A DNA stretch of 18,287 bases from JBFGCA01 sp041567315 (GTDB lineage: Bacteria; Acidobacteriota; Thermoanaerobaculia; Multivoradales; JAHEKO01), in contig JBFGCA010000100.1 in assembly GCA_041567315.1 (NCBI GenBank), forward strand, positions 1-18,287, given 5' to 3'. The position numbers were made by a program, and so were the translations under genes. The notes below the pieces were generated by a model, which saw only the letters and a program-made list of their open reading frames with translations, was not told where the DNA came from and searched no databases. This document shows, piece after piece, positions 1-6,455 of this stretch; position 1 is the stretch's first letter, and the number at the start of each line of letters is the position of its first letter.

Positions 1-112
1 CATTCGAGCGGCGCTGCATCCCGCTGGGCGGCGTTGCTCCTCGGTCGCATATAGCCTCGATATGCTCGCTCGTCGCGCCTTGCCCAGCGGGCGCTTCGCC
101 GCTCTCGATGTG
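1..112. repeat. Long imperfect inverted repeat (hairpin-like element)
   Basis: The left edge is one large imperfect palindrome centred near position 56. The centre is GCATAT (47-52), a 7-nt loop, then ATATGC (60-65). Further out, CCCGCTGGGC (20-29) pairs perfectly with GCCCAGCGGG (82-91), and GCGGCG (8-13) pairs with CGCCGC (97-102). TCGAG/CTCGA continue the pairing at the ends with small bulges. Its left end may lie outside the window. The arrangement resembles a REP-like or MITE-like intergenic element, or the hairpin of an upstream terminator; no T-tract follows it, so a simple intrinsic terminator is less likely. It is open in the frame of the downstream rhodanese gene, but I do not consider it coding. 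Confidence 0.7.
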
Positions 113-121
113 ACAAGGAAC

Positions 122-149
122 TTACCGCACGGAACACTAGCGTTATCAT
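122..149 (+). promoter_or_regulatory. Candidate sigma-70-like promoter for the rhodanese gene
   Basis: TATCAT at 144-149 matches the -10 consensus at five of six positions. It lies 16 nt after TTACCG (122-127), which is a weak -35 match at three of six. This is one of the few less GC-rich stretches here. It lies about 75 nt before the chosen start at 224, just outside the palindrome. It is a pattern match only. Confidence 0.3.
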
Positions 150-223
150 CCGCCCCGACGCGCGCCAGAGAGGGCGTTTCGACGCCGGCCACCTGCCAGC
201 AACTCGATTTCGGAGGGACGAGG

Positions 224-691
224 ATGGAAGAGCACGCCGCGGTCGCCGATCGCGCCAACCGGGAGCGCATCGAGGCGCTCTACGAGCGGTCCCGCAGCCA
301 CTTCCCGGAGGTCGACGAGATCACCGCCGAGGAGCTGCTCGAGCGGCGGGCGGCGGGCGAAGAGCTGCTGCTGGTGGACGTCCGCGAGCCGGCCGAGCAG
401 GCGGTGTCGCGGATCGCCGGCGCAGTGCCCCGCGTGGAGTTCGAGCGCCGCGCCGACAAGTGGGCCGGGCGGACGGTGGTGACCTATTGCACGCTCGGTC
501 ACCGCAGCGGGCTCTATGCGCGCCAGCTTCGCGCCCGGGGCTGGCAGGTGCTCAACCTGCGGGGCTCGATCCTGGCCTGGACCCACGCCGGCGGCCCGCT
601 GGTCGACGGCGGCGAGGCGCCCACCCGGCGGGTCCACGTCTACGGCCCCAGGTGGAGTCTGGCGGCGGCCGCCTACGAGCCGGTCTGGTGA
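224..691 (+). CDS. Rhodanese-like domain protein, 155 aa
   Basis: A single rhodanese (sulfurtransferase) domain. Residues 46-54 (EELLLVDVR) form the typical LxDVRE beginning. The active-site loop is C-T-L-G-H-R, with the putative persulfide-carrying Cys89 and Arg94, followed by SG. The C-terminal PTRRVHVYG plus W/Y-rich tail is shared, as I recall it, with a family of roughly 150-aa rhodanese-like proteins. There is no signal peptide, so the protein is probably cytoplasmic. The likely role is sulfane-sulfur transfer or a related redox function; the substrate cannot be told. ATG 224 was chosen because GGAGG (212-216) sits 7 nt upstream; the frame stays open back to 62, but that part is the palindrome and leader. 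The next gene starts 25 nt after the stop on the same strand, so they are probably co-transcribed. Confidence 0.88.
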   Translation: MEEHAAVADRANRERIEALYERSRSHFPEVDEITAEELLERRAAGEELLLVDVREPAEQAVSRIAGAVPRVEFERRADKWAGRTVVTYCTLGHRSGLYARQLRARGWQVLNLRGSILAWTHAGGPLVDGGEAPTRRVHVYGPRWSLAAAAYEPVW

Positions 692-716
692 GCGGCCGGC
701 CGCCGGTGCCCTGGCG

Positions 717-1418
717 GTGAGCGGCCGTCGCCGCCGCGGCGGCCGGATCGCCCTGGGGGTGGCGGCGCTCGGCCTCCTCGCCGCACTCCTCGTCCTGCTG
801 GTCGGCCCACCGGTCCTGCGCGCGGTGGGCCGCTGGCTGGTGGTGGAGGAGCCGGTGGGAGCGGCCGACGTCCTCTTCGTCCACGGCGGGCACCTGCCCT
901 TTCGCGCGATGGAGGCCGCCCGGCTCCACGGTCAGGGCCTCGCCCCCGAAGTCTGGCTGGCGGCCATCGCGCCGACGCCCGAGGAGGAGGCGCTGGCGGG
1001 TCTGGGCATCGAGGTCCCCCAGGGCTGGCACTGGAACCGGCAGGTGCTCGAGCGGCTGGGAGTGCCGGCCGGCGCCATCCGGCTGCTCCCCGAGCCGGTC
1101 CTCAGCACCGCCGACGAAGTGGCGCTGGTGGCCCGCGAGCTACGCCGCCGCGGCGGCCGGCGCGTCCTCCTGGTGACCTCCAAACAGCACTCGCGGCGGG
1201 TGCGGGTGCTGTGGAACCGGCTGGCGCCGGCCGGGCTCACGGCCATCGTCCGGCCGGCGGCCGACGACCCGTTCGACGGCGACGGCTGGTGGCGCAACAC
1301 CGTCGACGCCCAGGCCGTGGTCCACGAGCTGGCCGGGATCCTGAACGCCTGGATCGGCTCACCGCTGCGCCCTGAGCGCGAGCGGTTGGCCGCGCCGGCT
1401 ACATCGGCGGCGCGGTGA
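717..1418 (+). CDS. DUF218 / YdcF-ElyC-SanA-like membrane-anchored protein, 233 aa
   Basis: A basic N-terminus (SGRRRRGGR) is followed by one hydrophobic segment (about residues 10-32), then a soluble domain of the DUF218 type. Visible landmarks are AADVLFVHGG (first strand and glycine-rich turn), LSTADEVALVARELRRRG (the position usually occupied by NTxxEA) and VTSKQHSRRVRVLW (the position of the family's VTSxxHxxRA). Members such as ElyC and SanA act in envelope or peptidoglycan-lipid homeostasis, but their chemistry is poorly defined, so no specific role is assigned. GTG 717 is the start that gives a normal membrane anchor; no clear Shine-Dalgarno precedes it, so the start is uncertain. The gene is probably translated with the rhodanese gene upstream. 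Its last 20 nt overlap the 3' end of the convergent S46 peptidase gene. Confidence 0.75.
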   Translation: MSGRRRRGGRIALGVAALGLLAALLVLLVGPPVLRAVGRWLVVEEPVGAADVLFVHGGHLPFRAMEAARLHGQGLAPEVWLAAIAPTPEEEALAGLGIEVPQGWHWNRQVLERLGVPAGAIRLLPEPVLSTADEVALVARELRRRGGRRVLLVTSKQHSRRVRVLWNRLAPAGLTAIVRPAADDPFDGDGWWRNTVDAQAVVHELAGILNAWIGSPLRPERERLAAPATSAAR

Positions 1419-3507
1419 CCCGGTGGCTGGCGGCGGCGGCGGCTGCGGACAGCTCGTCGACCAGCGCCGAGGCCCCATAGACGGTGCCCAGCGCCTCCAT
1501 CATCGCCGCCGGATGCACCGCCACCGTCCGGTTGCGGCTCTCGTCGAACCAGTAGGCGCCGGCGATCGAGTGGATGTTGCCGTCGAAGACCAGACCCACC
1601 AGGTTGCCGGCGGCGTCGATCACCGGGCTGCCCGAGTTGCCGCCGGTGACGTCGGTGGTGGCCACGAAGTTGAAACGGGCGTCGAGCGGCAGCCGGTCGC
1701 GGGCCGCCAGCCAGCTTTCCGGTAGCCGGAAGGGGTCCTCGCCGGTGGCGCGCTCGAAGACCCCGCCAAGGGTAGTGAACGGCGGCACCGGCCCGCCCGG
1801 CTCCTGCCAGCCTTCGACCGCCCCGAAGCTCACCCGCAGGGTGAAGGTGGCGTCCGGGTAGCGGCCGGTCCCCTCGATCGCGAAGCGCGCCCGCGCGATC
1901 TTCTCGGAGGCGAGCTGCACCGGCGCCTCCACCTCGTCCTCGTAACGACGGCGCCACGCCCGGGCGTCGTCGTCGACCGCCAGGGCAAAGCGGATCAGCG
2001 GGTCATCGGAGCCGGTCACCGCCTCCCAGCCGCCTTCCCAAAGCGCCTCGCGGACCGCCGGATCGCCGAGCCGGGTGCCGGTGACCAGGGTCCGGGCCAG
2101 TGCCTCGGGCGACTCCCTCCCCAGCGCCTTCTTGACGAACGGGTCGTCCGGCCCCAGCCACTCGCGGACCTTCTCCAGCCAGAAAGCCAGCTCCAGCTCC
2201 TCGAGCGCCGCGTCGACCGGCCGCGGTGCCAGGGTCACCTGGCGCAGCCCGGGCAGCGCCGCGTCGGTGTACTCGCGCAGCCGCTCCTCGCTCGGCTTGC
2301 GGCGCTCGGCGGCGGCCCGCACCAGGTGGCGCGCCCAGTCGAACAGCGAGCCGGTGAAGAAGGTGGCGCGCTCGGTCACCGCCAGCTCCTCCCAGAAAGC
2401 CCGGTAGGCGGCCATCGCGCGCTCGATCTCGTCCCAGGCCCCGCCGTAGGCCGCCGCCATCTCGGGGTCGGCCGCCACCGCCGCCCTGAGCGCCGCCTCC
2501 TCGGCCGCCTTGCGTTCCATCAGCTCGTCGTCGAGCAAGGCCCACAGCTCGTTGCGCCGCACTTTGAGCCCGTTCTCGACCCGCAGCAGCCGCGGCTGCG
2601 AGACCCGGTGCTCCTCCTCGCCGCGCCGCCCGAACTCGATCAGCCGGCCGCGCAGCTCGGTAAAGGCCAGCAGGAACCGCGGCCTCGTGTAGTTGCGAAG
2701 CATCCGCAGCTCGGCCAGGGTCAGCAGGCGCTCGGTCGAGCCCGGGTGGCCGGTGACGAACACCGGCTCGCCGGCCGCCGGACCGGACTCGCGCCAGGCC
2801 AGGTAGCGCTCCGGTCGCACCGGCCGGCCGGCCTCGTAGACCCGCAGCAGGGCCATGTCGAGGCAGTAGCGCGGGAAGTTGAAGTTGTCGGGATCCCCGC
2901 CAAAGGCGCCGATTGTGCTCTCCGGCACGAACACCAGCCGCACGTCGTCGTAGCGGCGGTACTTGTAGAGGAAGTACTGACCGCCGTTGTAGAGCGCCAC
3001 CGCCTCGCAGGAGAGCCGCCGGCCGTCCGCCTCCTCGCTGGCCGCCTCACAGGCCTCCTCGAGCAGGGTCAGGGTGCGCTTGCGCGCCTCGTTGGCCTGA
3101 CGCTCGTCCTGGCCGCGGGTGGCGGCGGCGACCCGCTCGGTGACCTCTTCGGTCTCGACCAGCACCGAAACCCGGTCGGCCTCGCACGGCGCCTCGGCGT
3201 CGCGGTCGGTCGCCAGAAACCCGGTCTCCGCCAGGTCGCGCTCGGCGCTCGACTGCGAGCTGACGCAGCGCTGCACGCAGTGGTGATTGGTCAGCACCAG
3301 CCCGTCGGGTGACACGAACGACCCGGTGCAGCCGCCCTCCATGCGGACCGTCGCCAGCCGCGCGCGCTCCAGCCACTCGGAGCCGATGCGAACGCTGAAG
3401 CGCTCTTCGACCCGCTCCGCCGGGAAGTTGTCGAGGGTCCACATCCCCTCGTCGGCGGCCAGCGGCGCCGCCGCCAGCGCGCACAGAGCCCAAACCATAC
3501 GCCGCAT
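1399..3507 (-). CDS. S46 family dipeptidyl-peptidase (DPP7-type), exported, 702 aa
   Basis: A full-length S46 serine exopeptidase of clan PA, which removes dipeptides from the N-terminus of peptides in the periplasm. Residues 1-18 are a signal peptide, and the mature end would be the family's hallmark DEGMW. The triad is visible: His76 in TNHHC, Asp217 in PRYCLDMALLRVY and Ser625 in GGNSGSP. The residue 18 positions after the serine is Gly643 (in FDGN). In Porphyromonas enzymes this site is Gly in DPP7 (broad/hydrophobic P1) and Arg in DPP11 (Asp/Glu), so DPP7-like specificity is inferred. The start is ATG 3507, with GGAGG (3513-3517) 5 nt upstream and the right total length for the family (about 700 aa). 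The frame is open upstream to 4236, but that is the shadow of the opposite-strand gene. The gene is monocistronic, divergent from the DUF434 gene and convergent with the DUF218 gene. Confidence 0.95.
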   Translation of the reverse strand: MRRMVWALCALAAAPLAADEGMWTLDNFPAERVEERFSVRIGSEWLERARLATVRMEGGCTGSFVSPDGLVLTNHHCVQRCVSSQSSAERDLAETGFLATDRDAEAPCEADRVSVLVETEEVTERVAAATRGQDERQANEARKRTLTLLEEACEAASEEADGRRLSCEAVALYNGGQYFLYKYRRYDDVRLVFVPESTIGAFGGDPDNFNFPRYCLDMALLRVYEAGRPVRPERYLAWRESGPAAGEPVFVTGHPGSTERLLTLAELRMLRNYTRPRFLLAFTELRGRLIEFGRRGEEEHRVSQPRLLRVENGLKVRRNELWALLDDELMERKAAEEAALRAAVAADPEMAAAYGGAWDEIERAMAAYRAFWEELAVTERATFFTGSLFDWARHLVRAAAERRKPSEERLREYTDAALPGLRQVTLAPRPVDAALEELELAFWLEKVREWLGPDDPFVKKALGRESPEALARTLVTGTRLGDPAVREALWEGGWEAVTGSDDPLIRFALAVDDDARAWRRRYEDEVEAPVQLASEKIARARFAIEGTGRYPDATFTLRVSFGAVEGWQEPGGPVPPFTTLGGVFERATGEDPFRLPESWLAARDRLPLDARFNFVATTDVTGGNSGSPVIDAAGNLVGLVFDGNIHSIAGAYWFDESRNRTVAVHPAAMMEALGTVYGASALVDELSAAAAAASHRVTAPPM

Positions 3508-3633
3508 CGACACCTCCAGGCCTGCCATCCGGTCAGCGATACCACGTGTCGGCCGCGCGCCGGCCTCTGAAGCGCCGTCGAGCCTAGCACGCGACGCGGC
3601 CGCGGACCGGAGCCCCTGTGGGAAGATGAGACG
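3508..3633. promoter_or_regulatory. Divergent intergenic region, S46 peptidase / DUF434 gene
   Basis: This 126-nt gap between two outward-facing genes must hold both promoters. On the - strand there is a TAGGCT hexamer (3586-3581) resembling a -10 box, but no matching -35. On the + strand GGAAG (3621-3625) is the likely ribosome binding site for the GTG at 3634. CACGTG at 3543-3548 is a 6-nt palindrome of unknown meaning. No confident promoter is called. Confidence 0.35.
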
Positions 3634-4386
3634 GTGCCGGACACCCGGACCCGTCGCGGTCCCCATCCCAAGGACGAGGATTGCTTCTCGCCCCCGGCGG
3701 TGCCGGCCCTGCGGGCGGCGGTGGCGGATCTCTCGTGGCTGCTCTCCCGGGGCTATTCGCAGCGCGCGGCCCTCAAGCTGGTGGGCGACCGCTACGCGCT
3801 CCGCGACCGGCAGCGCAAGGCGCTGCAGCGCTGCGCGGCGAGCGACGAGGCCTGCCGGCAGCGGCGGTCGCGGCGGCTGCCGCCCGCGCGGCTGGCCGGC
3901 GAGACCGTGGCGGTCGATGGCTACAACGTGCTGCTGACCATCGAGGCGGCGCTTTCGGGAGCGGTGCTGCTGCTGGGCCGCGACGGCGCGCTGCGCGACC
4001 TGGCGGCGATGAGCGCCCACTACCGGCGGGTCGACTCCACCGTCTCCGCCATCGGCCTGCTGGCCGACTTCTTCGCCGCCTGCGGCTGCGACCGGGTGGT
4101 CTGGTGTCTGGACCGGCCGGTCTCCAACAGCGGCCGGCTCAAGCGGCTGATCGAAGAGGCCGTGGACGGCCGCCAGCCGCCCTGGGAGGTCCGTCTGCTG
4201 ACCCAGACCGACCGCACCCTGGCGACCTCGGCCCACGTCGTCGCCACCGCCGACAGCGCCATCCTCGACCGCTGCCGCCGCTGGGTGAACCTCGCCCGCC
4301 TGGTCGTCGACCGCTCGATCCCCAGCGCCCGCATCCTCGACCTCGGCAGCGCCCCGTCTGCGCCTCCCTCATCCGGATCCAGGTAG
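3634..4386 (+). CDS. DUF434 / DUF5616 (COG2454-like) protein, 250 aa
   Basis: The N-terminal part (residues 24-70) has the DUF434 pattern: ALRAAVADLSWLLSRGYS, ALKLVGDRYALRDRQRKAL. The C-terminal part (about 92-238) matches the DUF5616 pattern: VDGYNVLLT with Asp95, GRDGALRDLA, DSTVSAIGLL, CLDRPVSNSGRL with Asp160, and TADSAILD with Asp207 and Asp212. The family is uncharacterised, and I know it best from archaea. The conserved acidic residues at strand ends and the DGYNVL motif recall PIN/NYN-type metal-dependent nucleases; that is inference. No signal peptide or membrane segment, so cytoplasmic. The start is GTG 3634, 8 nt after GGAAG. The last 15 residues are low-complexity Ser/Pro. The gene is divergent from the S46 peptidase and followed 84 nt later by a lipoprotein gene on the same strand, with no evident functional link. 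Confidence 0.85.
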   Translation: MPDTRTRRGPHPKDEDCFSPPAVPALRAAVADLSWLLSRGYSQRAALKLVGDRYALRDRQRKALQRCAASDEACRQRRSRRLPPARLAGETVAVDGYNVLLTIEAALSGAVLLLGRDGALRDLAAMSAHYRRVDSTVSAIGLLADFFAACGCDRVVWCLDRPVSNSGRLKRLIEEAVDGRQPPWEVRLLTQTDRTLATSAHVVATADSAILDRCRRWVNLARLVVDRSIPSARILDLGSAPSAPPSSGSR

Positions 4387-4391
4387 TTCAA

Positions 4392-4397
4392 TAAGAT
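4392..4397 (+). promoter_or_regulatory. Possible -10 box before the lipoprotein gene
   Basis: TAAGAT lies in the 84-nt gap between the DUF434 gene and the lipoprotein gene, within the least GC-rich part of that gap. No convincing -35 is visible at the right distance. It would give a leader of roughly 65-70 nt. It is a weak pattern match; the lipoprotein gene could equally be read through from upstream. Confidence 0.2.
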
Positions 4398-4470
4398 CAC
4401 CGACTGGCGACGGGCCCCAAGCGGTAGTCACCGAGGGGTTGGTCCGCCGACAGCTCGAAGGGAGACCCCG

Positions 4471-4911
4471 ATGCCTCGACGACACGCTCGCACCCGGCCT
4501 GACGCGTGGTGGAGTGCGGCGTGCCTCCGCCGGCTGGCGGCGGCGCTGCTCGCCGCCCTCGTGGCTTTCGGGCTGCCGGCCTGCGCCGGCTCTCCCGAGC
4601 CGCTACCCGATCCGGGCCGCCAAGCGCTCGACGAGGCCCCCGGCAAAGCCGGCGACGAGGCTCACAGCGAGGAAGCTGGCGAGGCTCCTGCCGGCGGGGA
4701 GTTGAAGATCATTGGACGGTTGACCGACGAGGGCGTCGAGTGCCCGGCGCTGCGCGGGGACGACGGCGAGCTCTACACCCTCACCGGTGGCACGGGCGGC
4801 TTCGCACCCGGCGACCGGGTCGAGGTGGTGGCCACCCCGGTCCAGATCTCCTTCTGCATGCAGGGCACCACCGTCAAGGTACGCCAGATCCAGGCGGCCC
4901 CGGGCGGCTAG
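4471..4911 (+). CDS. DUF5818-like lipoprotein, 146 aa
   Basis: A small exported lipoprotein. Basic residues, then a hydrophobic stretch (about 21-37), end in the lipobox L-P-A-C with Cys38 as the lipidation site. A linker rich in Pro, Glu and Ala (39-74) leads to a compact beta domain (about 77-141): GRLTDEGVECPALRGDDGELYTL, then PGDRVEV and FCMQGTTVKV. This pattern matches DUF5818-type domains as I remember them (ECxALR, LYxLxG, SxCxQGxTI); two cysteines (in VECPAL and SFCMQG) are conserved and may pair. No biochemical function is known. GGGAG (4460-4464) lies 6 nt before ATG 4471. The stop TAG (4909-4911) coincides with the left end of a palindromic element. Confidence 0.8.
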   Translation: MPRRHARTRPDAWWSAACLRRLAAALLAALVAFGLPACAGSPEPLPDPGRQALDEAPGKAGDEAHSEEAGEAPAGGELKIIGRLTDEGVECPALRGDDGELYTLTGGTGGFAPGDRVEVVATPVQISFCMQGTTVKVRQIQAAPGG

Positions 4912-5001
4912 TGGACTGTAACGTCCGAATCGGGAGTGGATGGCGCCGCGGATCGTCGCTGGGGGCCAGGCGCTCCCGATTTGGGCGTTACAGTCCACTA
5001 G
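4908..5001. mobile_element. Palindromic MITE-like element between convergent genes
   Basis: Arms 4908-4936 and 4973-5001 are inverted copies of each other with 27 of 29 positions matching, separated by a 36-nt centre. Both ends read CTAG inward (CTAGTGGACTGTAACG and its reverse complement). If the TA at 4909-4910 and at 4999-5000 is a target duplication, the element proper is 88 bp (4911-4998), the layout expected of a MITE mobilised by an IS630/Tc1-type transposase. An 8-nt direct repeat TAGTGGAC (4909-4916 and 4999-5006) offers another reading of the boundaries. Immediately right, CTAGTGG-A-CCACTAG (4998-5012) is a second small palindrome. It lies between the 3' ends of convergent genes, so a bidirectional terminator or REP-like role is also possible. 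It encodes nothing evident. Confidence 0.7.
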
Positions 5002-5018
5002 TGGACCACTAGCCGGCG

Positions 5019-6455
5019 TCACCGACCGGCGAGCTCGCGGCGGAGCGCGGCGCGGGCGGCGTGGTAACCGCACATGCCGTGGACGCCGCCGCCGGGCGGC
5101 GTCGACGCCGAGCAGAGGTAGAGCCCCGGGACCGGGGTGGCGTAGGGCACCCGCCGCAGCACCGGCCGCGCCACGAGCTGGCGCAGGTCGGTCACCCCGC
5201 CGGCTATGTCGCCGCCCACGTAGTTCGGGTTGTAGGCCTCCAGCTCGCGGGCGGTGCGCGTCGCGCGGGCGACGATGCGCTCCCGGAAGCCCGGAGCGAA
5301 GCGCTCGATCTGGTCCTCGACCACGGCGGTCAGATCGGCGGTCGAGCCGTTGGGTACGTGGCAGTAGGCCCACACCGTGTGCCCACCCGCCGGCGCCCGG
5401 CCGGGATCGAAGAGGCTGGGCTGGGCGAGCAGGACGAACGGCCGCTCGCAGGGCTCACCACGCCACGCCGCCGCCTCGCCCGCCGCGATCTCCTCCAGGG
5501 TGCCGCCGAGGTGGACGGTGGCGGCGCGGGCGCACTCCGGCGCCGCCCACGGCACCGGCCCGTCGAGCGCCAGGTCCAGCTTGAAAACGCCGGGACCGTG
5601 CCGGAACCGCGCCAGGCGCCGCCGGTAGCCGGCCGGCAGCCGCTCGCCGGCCAGCTCGACGAGCTGGCGGGGGGCGACGTCGAGCAGCACCGCCCGGCTG
5701 GGCGGCAGCTCGTCGAGCGACCCCACCCGCCAGCCGGTTTGCACCTCGCCGCCCAGCGACCGGAGGTGCGCGGCCAGGGCGTCGGCCAGGCGCTGGGCGC
5801 CTCCGCGCGGCAGCGGCCAGCCGGCGACGTGTCCCAGCGCCCCCAGCACCAGCCCCGCCGCCGCGCTGGCCACCCGCTCGAGCGGCAGCACCGAGTGGGC
5901 GGCCAGCCCGGCAAACAGCGCCCGCGCTTCGGCGCCCCCGAAGGCACGGTGGGCCAGCGCCGAGGCCGAGCGCAGACCGCGCAGCCCGAAACGGGCCAGG
6001 GTCAGCGGGCTTCGCGTCCAGGGCCGCAGCGGCCGCAGCAGCGGCCCCTCGAGGGCCGGCCAGCCGTCGACCAGCGGCCCCATCAGCCGCCGGTAGGCGC
6101 CGCCGTCGGCGCCCAGAGCGGCGGCGGTCCTCGCCAGCGAGCGCTCCAGCAGCACCGCCCGGCCGCCGTCGAGGGGATGCGCCAGCTCGCTGGGCGGATA
6201 GACCCACTCCAGCCCGTGCGCCGCCAGCGGCAGCCGCCGGAACACCGGTGAGGCGACGGCCAGCGGGTGGATGGCCGAGCAGACGTCGTGGACGAAGCCC
6301 GGCCGGGTGAGCTCGGCCGAGCGGCAGCCCCCGCCCACGGCCGCCGCCGCCTCGACCAGCAGCACGCTCCGCCCCGCGGCCGCCACGGTGATCGCCGCCG
6401 CCAGCCCGTTGGGGCCCGCCCCCACCACCACCGCGTCCCAGCGCCGGCCGCTCAG
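5019..6455 (-). CDS. FAD-dependent oxidoreductase, phytoene desaturase/PYROXD2-like, 478 aa
   Basis: The N-terminal Rossmann fold is VVVGAGPNGLAAAITVAAAGRSVLLVEAAAAVGGGCRS split over residues 9-46: GxGxNG dinucleotide motif, acidic E at the end of strand 2, then the GG motif. The C-terminal part has the second FAD-contact region LYLCSASTPPGGGVHGMCGYHAA typical of CrtI/PYROXD2-like proteins. Members oxidise or desaturate hydrophobic, often isoprenoid, substrates; the substrate here is unknown. With the GTG at 6431 the protein would begin at MVVGAGP and lose the start of the first beta-strand. A CTG at 6455, overlapping the upstream TGA as CTGA and preceded 7 nt by GGAGG (6467-6463), gives the usual SGRRWDAVVVGAG beginning, so I chose it. 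The gene overlaps the upstream membrane-protein gene by 4 nt, implying coupled translation. Confidence 0.88.
   Translation of the reverse strand: MSGRRWDAVVVGAGPNGLAAAITVAAAGRSVLLVEAAAAVGGGCRSAELTRPGFVHDVCSAIHPLAVASPVFRRLPLAAHGLEWVYPPSELAHPLDGGRAVLLERSLARTAAALGADGGAYRRLMGPLVDGWPALEGPLLRPLRPWTRSPLTLARFGLRGLRSASALAHRAFGGAEARALFAGLAAHSVLPLERVASAAAGLVLGALGHVAGWPLPRGGAQRLADALAAHLRSLGGEVQTGWRVGSLDELPPSRAVLLDVAPRQLVELAGERLPAGYRRRLARFRHGPGVFKLDLALDGPVPWAAPECARAATVHLGGTLEEIAAGEAAAWRGEPCERPFVLLAQPSLFDPGRAPAGGHTVWAYCHVPNGSTADLTAVVEDQIERFAPGFRERIVARATRTARELEAYNPNYVGGDIAGGVTDLRQLVARPVLRRVPYATPVPGLYLCSASTPPGGGVHGMCGYHAARAALRRELAGR

Noticed and set aside
62..223. N-terminal extension of the rhodanese protein by 54 residues
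   Set aside because: It would be coded by the palindrome and the leader; ATG 224 has GGAGG at the right distance and matches the family length.
3508..4236. N-terminal extension of the S46 peptidase by 243 residues
   Set aside because: It lies antisense to the DUF434 gene, has no family similarity, and the ATG at 3507 has a proper ribosome binding site and signal peptide.
4603..5373. Open frame across the palindromic element with the string RFGRYSPL on both strands
   Set aside because: Its similarity on both strands follows directly from the inverted repeat; it overlaps two supported genes.
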